Notes: generated by a model not told the origin, from the letters alone. Positions 1 to 5,438 are shown, numbered from the stretch's first letter. The stretch: 5,581 nt of DNA from Cocleimonas sp. (GCA_021647365.1 JAKIUW010000047.1:1-5581), one strand, 5' to 3'. Numbers and translations: made by a program.

Positions 1-447
1 GCAAGTGATTGTTCGCTAGATTTACCTGCTGTAGTGGGTGTTGGCATTAGCACACAGCTATCAAACAAGGTTAAGTTTGTTGGTGATGTTCAACGGGTTT
101 ATTGGGAAGGTGTTCCAATATTTGATGAACTATTTAGTTGGAAAGACCAGACAGTCACTAAAGTTGGGTTAGAATATCAAGTTTCTAATGCCTTAGCATT
201 ACGTGCAGGCTATAACCACGGTAAGTCACCCATCCCTGCATCAAATACAAATAGGGCCATCTTAGCGCCTGCTGTTGTAGAGGATCATATAAGTATTGGG
301 TTTTCCAAAAAAATGGGGAAAGGTACGCTCTCAGCTTATTACGCTCGAACCCTAGAAAATGAGCAAAAGATGACTAACCTTGCTGGACTACCTTCTGTAA
401 AAATGGATCAGAATGCATTAGGTGTAGGTTATTCCGTCAATTTTTAG
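1..447 (+). CDS. FadL/OmpP1-family outer membrane transport protein, C-terminal part (5' truncated)
   Basis: The reading frame is open from base 1 and ends at TAG 445-447, leaving the last 148 residues of a longer protein. FadL/OmpP1 proteins are 14-stranded outer-membrane barrels that carry hydrophobic compounds such as long-chain fatty acids or hydrocarbons across the outer membrane. Visible support: a LPAVVGVGIS segment followed by alternating amphipathic strands (VKFVGDVQRVYW), then a KVGLEYQ-N-LALRAGYNHGKSPIP stretch, the family's usual layout near its end. The protein closes with DQNALGVGYSVNF, a terminal beta-strand with a C-terminal Phe, the usual signal for outer-membrane barrel assembly. 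The N-terminal plug domain and signal peptide lie outside the window, so substrate cannot be judged. A hairpin with a T tract follows 19 nt after the stop, so this is the last gene of its transcript. Confidence 0.85.
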   Translation, partial: ASDCSLDLPAVVGVGISTQLSNKVKFVGDVQRVYWEGVPIFDELFSWKDQTVTKVGLEYQVSNALALRAGYNHGKSPIPASNTNRAILAPAVVEDHISIGFSKKMGKGTLSAYYARTLENEQKMTNLAGLPSVKMDQNALGVGYSVNF

Positions 448-466
448 TCCTAGCGAGGTTTTATGC

Positions 467-489
467 CTGTAGCTTGCTGCAGTTTTTTT
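467..489 (+). terminator. Rho-independent terminator after the FadL-family gene
   Basis: CTGTAG (467-472) pairs with CTGCAG (477-482), with one G-U pair and a CTTG tetraloop, followed directly by seven T (483-489). It begins 19 nt after the porin stop codon. It overlaps any longer N-terminus that could be proposed for the next gene, which supports the start at 559. Confidence 0.7.
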
Positions 490-498
490 ATTAAGAGA

Positions 499-527
499 GA
501 CCTTTGCATGAGAGATATTCAAAGGTC
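499..527 (+). repeat. Perfect 8-bp inverted repeat upstream of the cytochrome c'-like gene
   Basis: GACCTTTG (499-506) and CAAAGGTC (520-527) are exact reverse complements separated by 13 nt. The element lies between the porin terminator and the cytochrome start at 559, 31 nt upstream of the start codon. It could be a dimeric regulator's operator or a hairpin in the 5' leader. No run of T follows, so it is not a convincing terminator. I could not place a good sigma-70 promoter in this short gap. Confidence 0.4.
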
Positions 528-558
528 CAAAAAATATTTTATATTGAGGTCAAAACAA

Positions 559-1149
559 ATGAAAAAATCACTACAAAAACTTACTTTTATACTAATGACA
601 GGTGCTCTATTTAGTAGCACTGCTATAGCAGCAGAACCTGATCCCGCTAGAATGAAAGAAGTAAAAAAGATCATGATGCATCAAATGAGCATGATGAAAC
701 CTGAACTACAGAAAAAAGTGAAAACGCTTTCACCAAAAACACAAAAAGCTTTAATGAAAATATTAAGTCAGCATACTCGCTATAGTGATGAGATAACTTT
801 ACGCCAAGTCATGCATGAAGTGTTGTCAGATTATCAAAGTATTGCCGCAGGCATAATGACCGATAACCCAGTACAAGCTGCTGCAAGTGCACGTCGCTTA
901 GCAAACCATAGAATTCCAGCAGGGGGGCTTCTACCGTATCTTGGTTTAGATAATATCAATGATACTAAATTAGCAGTATTAGGAACATTTAATGATAGTG
1001 TAGAAGGTGAATCATTAAAGTTAGCAAAGGCAGCAGAGTCTGGAGATATGGGCGCAGCTGCTATACATTTTGGAAAAATAAGCAGTGGTTGTATTGCTTG
1101 TCACAAAGTATTTAGAAGCAAACCTGGAGTGTCTGATTTGCTACGCTAG
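559..1149 (+). CDS. Periplasmic monoheme cytochrome c'-like protein
   Basis: 196 residues. The ATG at 559 is chosen because GAGG (546-549) sits 9 nt upstream and because it opens a Sec signal peptide: KK at the N-terminus, a hydrophobic core, and AIA-A near residue 24. An in-frame ATG at 463 falls inside the preceding terminator and is not used. The only heme site is C178-I-A-C181-H182, placed 14 residues from the C-terminus and followed by KVFR. That layout, on an otherwise helical protein, is typical of the cytochrome c' four-helix-bundle family, whose members bind NO or CO at a five-coordinate heme. The mature chain (about 172 residues) is longer than usual for cytochrome c' (about 125-135). 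It starts with a Met-rich segment (M39, M40, H41, M43, M45, M46) of unknown role. Family placement is by motif position; another C-terminal-heme cytochrome class remains possible. It appears to be transcribed alone. Confidence 0.8.
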   Translation: MKKSLQKLTFILMTGALFSSTAIAAEPDPARMKEVKKIMMHQMSMMKPELQKKVKTLSPKTQKALMKILSQHTRYSDEITLRQVMHEVLSDYQSIAAGIMTDNPVQAAASARRLANHRIPAGGLLPYLGLDNINDTKLAVLGTFNDSVEGESLKLAKAAESGDMGAAAIHFGKISSGCIACHKVFRSKPGVSDLLR

Positions 1150-1169
1150 AAAATATTTAATAGCCTTCT

Positions 1170-1196
1170 ATAGCTCTGTGTATTCAGGGCTGTTTG
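1170..1196 (+). terminator. Probable terminator after the cytochrome c'-like gene
   Basis: ATAGCTCTG (1170-1178) pairs with CAGGGCTGT (1185-1193) over nine positions, two of them G-U, around the six-base loop TGTATT. A short T-rich tail (TTTG) follows. It starts 21 nt after the stop codon. The T tract is short, so strength is uncertain. Confidence 0.45.
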
Positions 1197-1235
1197 TATG
1201 GAGAATAATTAGATATAAATTAATCGTTGCAGGAA

Positions 1236-1276
1236 ACGCAGTGAGGCTAGTTTGACCAGAGTTTCACTGCGTATTT
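1236..1276. terminator. Strong hairpin between convergent genes, possible bidirectional terminator
   Basis: ACGCAGTGAGGCT (1236-1248) pairs with AGTTTCACTGCGT (1260-1272): nine perfect pairs, two G-U, then two more pairs, around an 11-nt loop. ATTTT follows on the plus strand; on the minus strand only TTCC follows. Its position between the plus-strand cytochrome and the minus-strand kinase suits a shared terminator, though both T tracts are weak. Confidence 0.45.
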
Positions 1277-1287
1277 TAAGGCTGTAT

Positions 1288-1363
1288 ATGCTACTTTTAT
1301 TGGCAGAGAGTGATGCTGAACTTAGCTAGAAGTTTACATCGACAAATAGAAAAGAAGGCATGC
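1288..1363 (+). pseudogene. Possible degenerate N-terminal remnant of a response regulator (frameshifted)
   Basis: An ATG at 1288, preceded by AAGG (1278-1281), opens 13 codons reading MLLLLAESDAELS before TAG at 1327. Shifting by one base after the Leu codon 1321-1323 gives ARSLHRQIEKKA (1325-1360). Together they resemble the start of a receiver domain: a hydrophobic strand, an E/D-D acidic pocket followed by A-E-L, then a first helix of the ARSL-RQ type. The similarity ends where the opposing kinase gene begins at 1381. This is pattern recognition on about 25 residues and could be chance. The rest of the 1150-1380 gap holds only the two hairpins described. Confidence 0.25.
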
Positions 1364-1380
1364 GAATTTTTCCATCATAA

Positions 1381-2706
1381 TCAACTACCTATAGGCAAAC
1401 TAACTAAAACGGATAATCCCCCTAATTCAGACCGTGAAAATTCAATTTCACCTAAGTAGAGCTCAACAATATCTTTAACAATTGCCAAACCAAGCCCTGA
1501 ACCAGCAGTTGTTTCATCTGCCCGTACACCTCTTTGAGTCAGGGTAGATAATTGTTGATCATCACAACCGATGCCATCATCCTCTATTTGAATGATGAGA
1601 GAAGTATCATGATAAACCTTGCAACGCACCTGCCCAGCAGACCATTTACAAGCGTTATCTAATAGATTGCCAAATAGCTCCAGCATATCATTTCGGTCTG
1701 CTGACAAGCCCAGTTGGGGCAAAATATCGCACTCGATATTAAGGTTTTTATCGTGGTAAACACGTTGTAAAACATCAACCAGACCAGCCAGTTCTTTATG
1801 AGGAGAAAACCTCTGACCGGGAAGCCCAGAGCCGACTAATCTGGCTCTTTTTAACTCTCTTTCCATGAGTTGGAGTATTTGTTGAGTATTGATATGTAAC
1901 TCATCACGCACCTCTTTGGGTAACTTTGTGTCTTCTGATTCGGCTAGTTGCATCAATAAATTAAGCGGGTGTTTAAGGCTATGCGCCAGATTGCCCGTAG
2001 AATTGCGCGAGCGTTTTAATTGCTTTGATAACTGTCGCAATAAGTGATTAACCTCATCCACTAAGGGTAGAATTTCACTAGGCACCTGTTTTGAAAGGCT
2101 TTTAATCTCACCTGTTGAAAGGGCCTGTAATTGTTGTTTTATGGCAGATAGGGAACGTAGAGATTGTCGTACTATTAAGCCCTGAATGAGTAATAAGGAG
2201 ATAAAAATAAGGACAGCAGCAAGCGCAAAATAAAGATTGAAGGTGCGCAATGCAGATAACAAGTCATTGGTATCTTCTGCCACTGTGATAGAAATGGCGT
2301 GATTAAAACGCTCGAAACGGGAAGTCCATTGTAATAAGCGTTGCCCATCTGGACCATCAACACTTTGAACAATAGTTTCCCCTGTTTTGACTAGGGGTTG
2401 CTGCAAGGTTTGATCCCAGAGTGAATGTGAGCGTAGCTGCAGTTTATCGCTGCTAATTAAATAATAATGGCCCGAAAAAACCTGCCGATAAATATGACCT
2501 ACCTGCAATTTTTTTAAGCCAAGTTTTCCTTCGGGCGATTGTTGTAAGCCAGCCAGAAGGGCTTGTCCATCATGTTCAATGCGCGTCAGCATCATTTGAT
2601 GGCTGATATGACTGATGCTGGTATTCACCAGCCACCACACCAGTACTGTTATAATAAACAGGCTTATACCCAAGCCAAGGTGAAGACGGCTTTGTAGTGA
2701 CCTCAC
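1381..2706 (-). CDS. Sensor histidine kinase, PhoQ/QseC-like, of the SHP operon
   Basis: 441 residues. The inner-membrane sensor autophosphorylates and passes phosphate to the adjacent response regulator. Order of parts: transmembrane segment about 10-32, periplasmic sensing region about 33-152, second transmembrane segment about 156-178, HAMP-like linker about 179-232, dimerisation/phosphoacceptor helix with H242 in LAHSLKHPL, and ATPase domain with N-box FGNLLDNACKW (N347, N351), G1 box DDGIG (376-380) and G2 box GSGLGL (402-407). The start is GTG at 2706, which overlaps the regulator's TGA by four bases (GTGA); GAGGA lies 6 nt upstream. HSLK in place of the common HELR is PhoQ-type, but the usual Thr five residues into the box is His246. 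The periplasmic domain resembles nothing I can name, so the signal is unknown. Assignment as a kinase is firm; a PhoQ or QseC orthology is not claimed. Confidence 0.93.
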   Translation of the reverse strand: MRSLQSRLHLGLGISLFIITVLVWWLVNTSISHISHQMMLTRIEHDGQALLAGLQQSPEGKLGLKKLQVGHIYRQVFSGHYYLISSDKLQLRSHSLWDQTLQQPLVKTGETIVQSVDGPDGQRLLQWTSRFERFNHAISITVAEDTNDLLSALRTFNLYFALAAVLIFISLLLIQGLIVRQSLRSLSAIKQQLQALSTGEIKSLSKQVPSEILPLVDEVNHLLRQLSKQLKRSRNSTGNLAHSLKHPLNLLMQLAESEDTKLPKEVRDELHINTQQILQLMERELKRARLVGSGLPGQRFSPHKELAGLVDVLQRVYHDKNLNIECDILPQLGLSADRNDMLELFGNLLDNACKWSAGQVRCKVYHDTSLIIQIEDDGIGCDDQQLSTLTQRGVRADETTAGSGLGLAIVKDIVELYLGEIEFSRSELGGLSVLVSLPIGS

Positions 2707-3371
2707 ACAGGATCCTCTGGAAAGACATAACCTTGATGGCGCCGGGTTTGTAAAATATTTTTGCCTAGCTTATTACGTATACGCCTCACATAAACTTCAA
2801 TAACATTACCATCGTGCTCTGTGTCGCCTTCATAAACATGTTCAATCAGACGATTTTTGGATAGTACGGCCCCTGGATGTGTCATAAAGTAATGCAGTAA
2901 ACGAAATTCTATATGAGTGAGGCTGTGTTCTGTTCCATCTGCTGTGGTGGCAGTTTGTGTTTCTTTATCCAGCGAAATTCCCCCCAGGCTAAGTTTGGTG
3001 GATGCTTCCCCATGGTTACGACGAATTAAGGCATTTATACGCGCAACTAACTCTTGCATATAAAAGGGTTTTCCAAGGTAGTCATCGGCACCCATCGTTA
3101 GGCCATCAACACGTTCGCTCCAGTCATTTCTTGCCGTTAAAATCAAAACGGGCGTTTTATTACCTTTGTTGCGCCAGTTTTTTAAAACCTCAAGACCCGC
3201 TCGCTGTGGTAAACCGAGATCGAGAATAATTAATTCATAAGGCTCTTCATCACCCTTGAATTCCCCATCCACACCGTTATCGGCAATATCGACGGCATAA
3301 CCAAATTTATATAAAGCAGACTTTACCTGTGCTGCTAGTTTGGGGTCATCTTCAACCAGTAATACCCGCAT
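2703..3371 (-). CDS. OmpR/PhoB-family response regulator of the SHP operon
   Basis: 222 residues, the normal length for the family. The receiver domain (1-118) has the acidic pocket E7, D8, D9, the phosphoacceptor D51 in LDLGLP, T79 in LTA, and K101 in GKPF. The C-terminal winged helix (about 125-218) shows LTHIEFRLLHYFMTHPG, a recognition-helix region NVIEVYVRRIRNKLG, and a wing ending RRHQGYVF. The sequence is closest in feel to the PhoP/QseB/PmrA subgroup, which typically binds direct repeats spaced 11 bp apart. The ATG at 3371 overlaps the PepSY stop by one base (TAATG), with AAGGAG 8 nt upstream. The gene is followed by the kinase with a GTGA overlap, so the pair is translationally coupled to the periplasmic protein before it. 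It probably controls this operon; the direct repeat at 5327-5346 is the candidate site. Confidence 0.95.
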   Translation of the reverse strand: MRVLLVEDDPKLAAQVKSALYKFGYAVDIADNGVDGEFKGDEEPYELIILDLGLPQRAGLEVLKNWRNKGNKTPVLILTARNDWSERVDGLTMGADDYLGKPFYMQELVARINALIRRNHGEASTKLSLGGISLDKETQTATTADGTEHSLTHIEFRLLHYFMTHPGAVLSKNRLIEHVYEGDTEHDGNVIEVYVRRIRNKLGKNILQTRRHQGYVFPEDPV

Positions 3372-3676
3372 TAGTCCTGCTCCTTTTCAAGGATCGCTCC
3401 AGTTACCGCATCAACTTTTATTTCCCAAACAATTCCCTTTGGGTCAAGCACCTCAAGTTCATAGATGAGTTGTTTATCTTCATGCTCCAGTTCTACCTCC
3501 AGAATTCGTCCTGGGATTTTCTTTCGCGTAATTTCCAGAATCTTTTCCAGAGGCAGAATCTCGCCAGAGCGAAGTAATTCATAAGCCTCATCATGGTCAT
3601 CGTCATCGGCAAAGCTGTTGCTATATCCAAATAACAGTAGACTTATGAAACTGCTTAGAATTAATCGTCGTCCCAC
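3371..3676 (-). CDS. Small periplasmic PepSY-domain protein
   Basis: 101 residues. A signal peptide (GRR, hydrophobic 5-18, cleavage near SFA-DD at residue 23) is followed by an acidic run DDDDHDE and a single PepSY domain covering nearly all the mature chain. Visible family traits are the helix LRSGEILPLEKILEI, the strand GRILEVELEHE, and IYELEVLDPKGIVWEIKVDAVTGAIL, the characteristic end with D-TG. PepSY proteins are small periplasmic or membrane modules, some inhibitory to proteases; members next to c-type cytochromes and two-component systems are common but uncharacterised. The GTG at 3676 is preferred because AGGAG lies 7 nt upstream and the signal peptide starts there. It overlaps the end of the DHC gene by 16 bases, and its own stop overlaps the regulator start. 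A role as a periplasmic partner of the kinase is inference from this coupling. Confidence 0.85.
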   Translation of the reverse strand: MGRRLILSSFISLLLFGYSNSFADDDDHDEAYELLRSGEILPLEKILEITRKKIPGRILEVELEHEDKQLIYELEVLDPKGIVWEIKVDAVTGAILEKEQD

Positions 3677-4248
3677 TTTCCTACTCCTGGTATACGCACT
3701 TCATCGTCGTCATACGAGCCTTTTTCTGCGTTCATGTGACATGCTGCGCATTTGCTGAATGAGCCGAGTTTTGGATTATCTTTTACCATGCGTTTGGGTA
3801 TCTCATCATGTTTGCGAATAAAATAAGGTGTTTCTGTAATCCGCAAGGGTGCATCGTTTTTACCCAATGAGTTCATAATGCGTATGGAGCGTTTGTAGTT
3901 GGCATGATCGGCTGCATTGTCAACCAGATAATTTGTTAATTTGTTTTGTGTTTCTTTATCCAGTTCCGCATTTTCTTCAAAGTGATTTTCCAGATCGCCC
4001 ATCATCTTTTTCCAGGATCGTGCTGGCAATAAACCGGGTTGGTAGGCGAAATGACAACTGCCACACTCTTCTTTATACAGTGTGTTCTTAACAGGGGCAA
4101 CATCTGGTTTTTTAGAAAAAATTCTGCTTAAAAAGCTACCTTCATGTTCTCCTTTTTCATATTTGTCGTCATCTGCTATGACTAAGGCAGTCGTTAATAA
4201 AAGCCCAGCAATGCCGGTACCGGTGATAAGTGTTTTTATGTGTTTCAT
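3661..4248 (-). CDS. dhc: Diheme cytochrome c (DHC), electron donor to SHP
   Basis: 195 residues. The N-terminal signal (KHIK, hydrophobic 7-24, cleavage near VIA-DD) sends it to the periplasm. Two heme sites are visible: C62-G-S-C65-H66 and C167-A-A-C170-H171, about 105 residues apart, as expected for a two-domain diheme protein. The segments FAYQPGLLPARSW, MMGDLENHF-ENAELD and RITETPYFIRKHDEIP are hallmark stretches of the DHC family. In Rhodobacter sphaeroides and other proteobacteria DHC is encoded beside SHP and is known to reduce it; it likely links the membrane cytochrome b to SHP. Start: ATG at 4248 with GAGGA 7 nt upstream. The chain ends in an acidic tail (DDDEVRIPGVGKWDDD) whose codons contain the PepSY ribosome-binding site and start. 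The 36-nt gap before it holds the palindrome at 4273-4290. Confidence 0.92.
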   Translation of the reverse strand: MKHIKTLITGTGIAGLLLTTALVIADDDKYEKGEHEGSFLSRIFSKKPDVAPVKNTLYKEECGSCHFAYQPGLLPARSWKKMMGDLENHFEENAELDKETQNKLTNYLVDNAADHANYKRSIRIMNSLGKNDAPLRITETPYFIRKHDEIPKRMVKDNPKLGSFSKCAACHMNAEKGSYDDDEVRIPGVGKWDDD

Positions 4249-4272
4249 TTTAGTTTCCTCTTAATAGTGAGT

Positions 4273-4290
4273 CTTTGATAATTATCAAAG
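4273..4290. promoter_or_regulatory. 18-bp perfect palindrome with FNR/ANR-type box between shp and dhc
   Basis: CTTTGATAATTATCAAAG is an exact palindrome, and its core at 4275-4288 matches the FNR/ANR consensus TTGAT-N4-ATCAA at every fixed base. It overlaps the shp stop codon (4285-4287) and is centred about 33 nt before the dhc start. As RNA it could form a 7-bp stem with an AATT loop. An activator centred here would place transcription start inside dhc, so repression, roadblocking or an RNA-level role (processing or partial attenuation) fits better than activation of dhc. Confidence 0.4.
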
Positions 4291-4683
4291 CGTCTTGAGA
4301 TAGCTGAGTATGTCAGCCTGTTCTTGGGCGGTGCACTCTCGCCCTAGGGTCCATTTACAATTTCGCTTGAACCATTTCTTTATTTTTTTAACATCTGTTA
4401 GGCTTTTTTTATTAGCACTTGGAGCCATTGGTTTAATAGGCTTGCCTGTTCTGATATGTTTTCCTGTTTTGGTTAAATCAGTGCCGTGGCAGGTTGTGCA
4501 GCTACGCATTTTCCCTGTTTTTTTATCTGTAAATTCTTGCTTCCAGAAGGCTTCGCCCGCCTTGGCGTCCATATTGCTGACACCGCTTTGCTGATATTCG
4601 GCAAACATGTCATTAATAGCATCTGCCATCAGTACTGGGCTACTGAATAAAAGAACGGTTGTAATAACTATTTTATGTTTCAT
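4285..4683 (-). CDS. shp: SHP (sphaeroides heme protein), oxygen-binding monoheme cytochrome c, DUF1924 family
   Basis: 132 residues; the signal peptide ends near LMA-DA (residue 20), giving a mature chain of about 112, equal to the Rhodobacter sphaeroides protein. Heme is attached at C62-T-T-C65-H66, with H66 the proximal ligand. The C-terminal block RNCKWTLGREC holds N108, which falls at mature position 88 and so matches the known Asn88 distal ligand that is displaced when O2 or NO binds. It also holds C109 and C117, which match the known nearby disulfide. K-P-I-K-P-MAPSAN and the WF-RNCKW spacing are also typical. The ATG at 4683 is chosen for its AGGAG 7 nt upstream and its signal peptide; an in-frame ATG at 4725 would add 14 residues inside the cytochrome b gene. 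It follows cytochrome b by 10 nt and precedes DHC. The physiological substrate of SHP is not settled. Confidence 0.93.
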   Translation of the reverse strand: MKHKIVITTVLLFSSPVLMADAINDMFAEYQQSGVSNMDAKAGEAFWKQEFTDKKTGKMRSCTTCHGTDLTKTGKHIRTGKPIKPMAPSANKKSLTDVKKIKKWFKRNCKWTLGRECTAQEQADILSYLKTL

Positions 4684-4693
4684 CTTATAACTC

Positions 4694-5281
4694 CTAATAT
4701 GAATGTTTATCATTTTGTTCGGCACGTTTGTAGCCAGTAATCATGCTACTAACGAGGTTTTCTTTATGTTGAAGGCTGGCTACCAAAACACCGAATACAT
4801 GCAAAGCCACCAAAAGCAGGGTGAAATTGGCAAAAAACTCATGTACTTCCTTAAATAAATGCGCCATTGAGCTACTTATGTCCCCAGTTAGTCCCGCTAA
4901 CGGTCCTGAGAACTCAGCGGCACCATAAGTCAGTAAGCCAAAAAACAAGGTCATGGACAGACTGATAAGTAACGCGATCACCATGACACCACCGGCTGGG
5001 TTGTGACCTAGGTAGCGCTTTGCTCGAAACTTGACCACATCTTTTATGTATTCAATCACAGCGTATGGTTTAACAATAAAACTGTTAAAGCGCGCATAAG
5101 GGCTACCAATAAATCCCCAGATTAATCGCATGGTGATTAAAGCCATCATGGTGTATCCCGCATAGACATGAATGGTTGGAAAATCATCTTCGGTAAGGTA
5201 AGTAATTGCGAATGTAGCCAAAAGACTCCAATGGAATATTCTGATAAAAATATCCCAGATTTTAGTTTGTTGAATATCCAT
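4694..5281 (-). CDS. Cytochrome b561-type diheme membrane protein of the SHP operon
   Basis: 195 residues. It resembles the b-type subunit of Ni/Fe hydrogenases and related b561 proteins. Four membrane segments are visible, near 12-30, 37-58, 98-118 and 145-170. Each of three segments carries histidines suited to heme: H17 in RIFHW, H38 in IHVYAGY, and H147 plus H161 in EVHEFF and ALHVFG. That gives four ligands, enough for two b hemes across the membrane. RLIWGFIGSPYARF after helix 2 is a strong family signature. Expected job: oxidise quinol in the inner membrane and deliver electrons to periplasmic DHC and SHP. First gene of the minus-strand operon; ATG at 5281 with AGGAG (5292-5296) 10 nt upstream. 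Its TAG stop is embedded in the shp ribosome-binding site, so shp translation is probably coupled to it. Confidence 0.92.
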   Translation of the reverse strand: MDIQQTKIWDIFIRIFHWSLLATFAITYLTEDDFPTIHVYAGYTMMALITMRLIWGFIGSPYARFNSFIVKPYAVIEYIKDVVKFRAKRYLGHNPAGGVMVIALLISLSMTLFFGLLTYGAAEFSGPLAGLTGDISSSMAHLFKEVHEFFANFTLLLVALHVFGVLVASLQHKENLVSSMITGYKRAEQNDKHSY

Positions 5282-5311
5282 CTTTTGCTATCTCCTATAG
5301 TTGTAATTCCT

Positions 5312-5346
5312 ACTCTACAGGGGGCGACTGAAATCAAACTGAAATC
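5312..5346 (-). promoter_or_regulatory. Candidate regulated promoter of the SHP operon with 11-bp-period direct repeat
   Basis: ACTGAAATC occurs at 5327-5335 and again at 5338-5346, identical over 9 bases with a period of 11 bp, about one helical turn. On the minus strand this reads GATTTCAGT-TT-GATTTCAGT. OmpR/PhoB-type regulators usually bind such tandem half-sites overlapping the -35 region. Nine bases downstream lies TAGAGT (5317-5312), a 4/6 match to a -10 box, which would give a start near 5305 and a leader of about 25 nt before the cytochrome b ATG. The weak -35 under the repeat would suit an activator-dependent promoter. The regulator encoded in this operon is the natural candidate; this is inference. 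Confidence 0.4.
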
Positions 5347-5361
5347 TGGAGCTTTTTATAC

Positions 5362-5389
5362 ATTATTAGACGTTGATACAGATATTCAA
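5362..5389 (-). promoter_or_regulatory. Alternative sigma-70-like promoter further upstream of the SHP operon
   Basis: On the minus strand TTGAAT (5389-5384) is followed after 16 bases by AATAAT (5367-5362). Transcription would start near 5355 and the direct repeat at 5327-5346 would lie just downstream, where a bound regulator would repress. In this AT-rich stretch such matches are common, so it is a weak call and competes with the activator model. Confidence 0.2.
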
Positions 5390-5438
5390 AGAAGAATGTA
5401 ATCATGTTGATAGCATTAGCACATGAAATAAAAATGAC

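Noticed and set aside
463..558. Extension of the cytochrome c'-like protein to an ATG at 463
   Set aside because: The ATG overlaps the porin terminator, has no ribosome-binding site at a fitting distance, and would bury the obvious signal peptide 32 residues inside the protein.
2175..2372. Second minus-strand frame inside the kinase gene
   Set aside because: Out-of-frame shadow of the kinase's periplasmic and membrane region; its composition reflects overlap with real codons.
3002..3577. Plus-strand open frames opposite the regulator and PepSY genes
   Set aside because: They lie antisense to well-supported genes, lack ribosome-binding sites and show no recognisable domains.
4261..4288. A promoter for dhc with -35 TTGATA inside the palindrome and -10 TATTAA at 4266-4261
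   Set aside because: The predicted start, near 4254, would fall just past the dhc ribosome-binding site, giving a transcript without it.
4275..4288. Fur box reading of the palindrome (GATAAT/ATTATC)
   Set aside because: The two hexamers overlap rather than being separated by one base as in a Fur 6-1-6 site; the FNR-type reading fits all fixed bases.
4684..4725. Longer SHP start at ATG 4725
   Set aside because: It would place 14 polar residues before the signal peptide and overlap cytochrome b; ATG 4683 has AGGAG at 7 nt.
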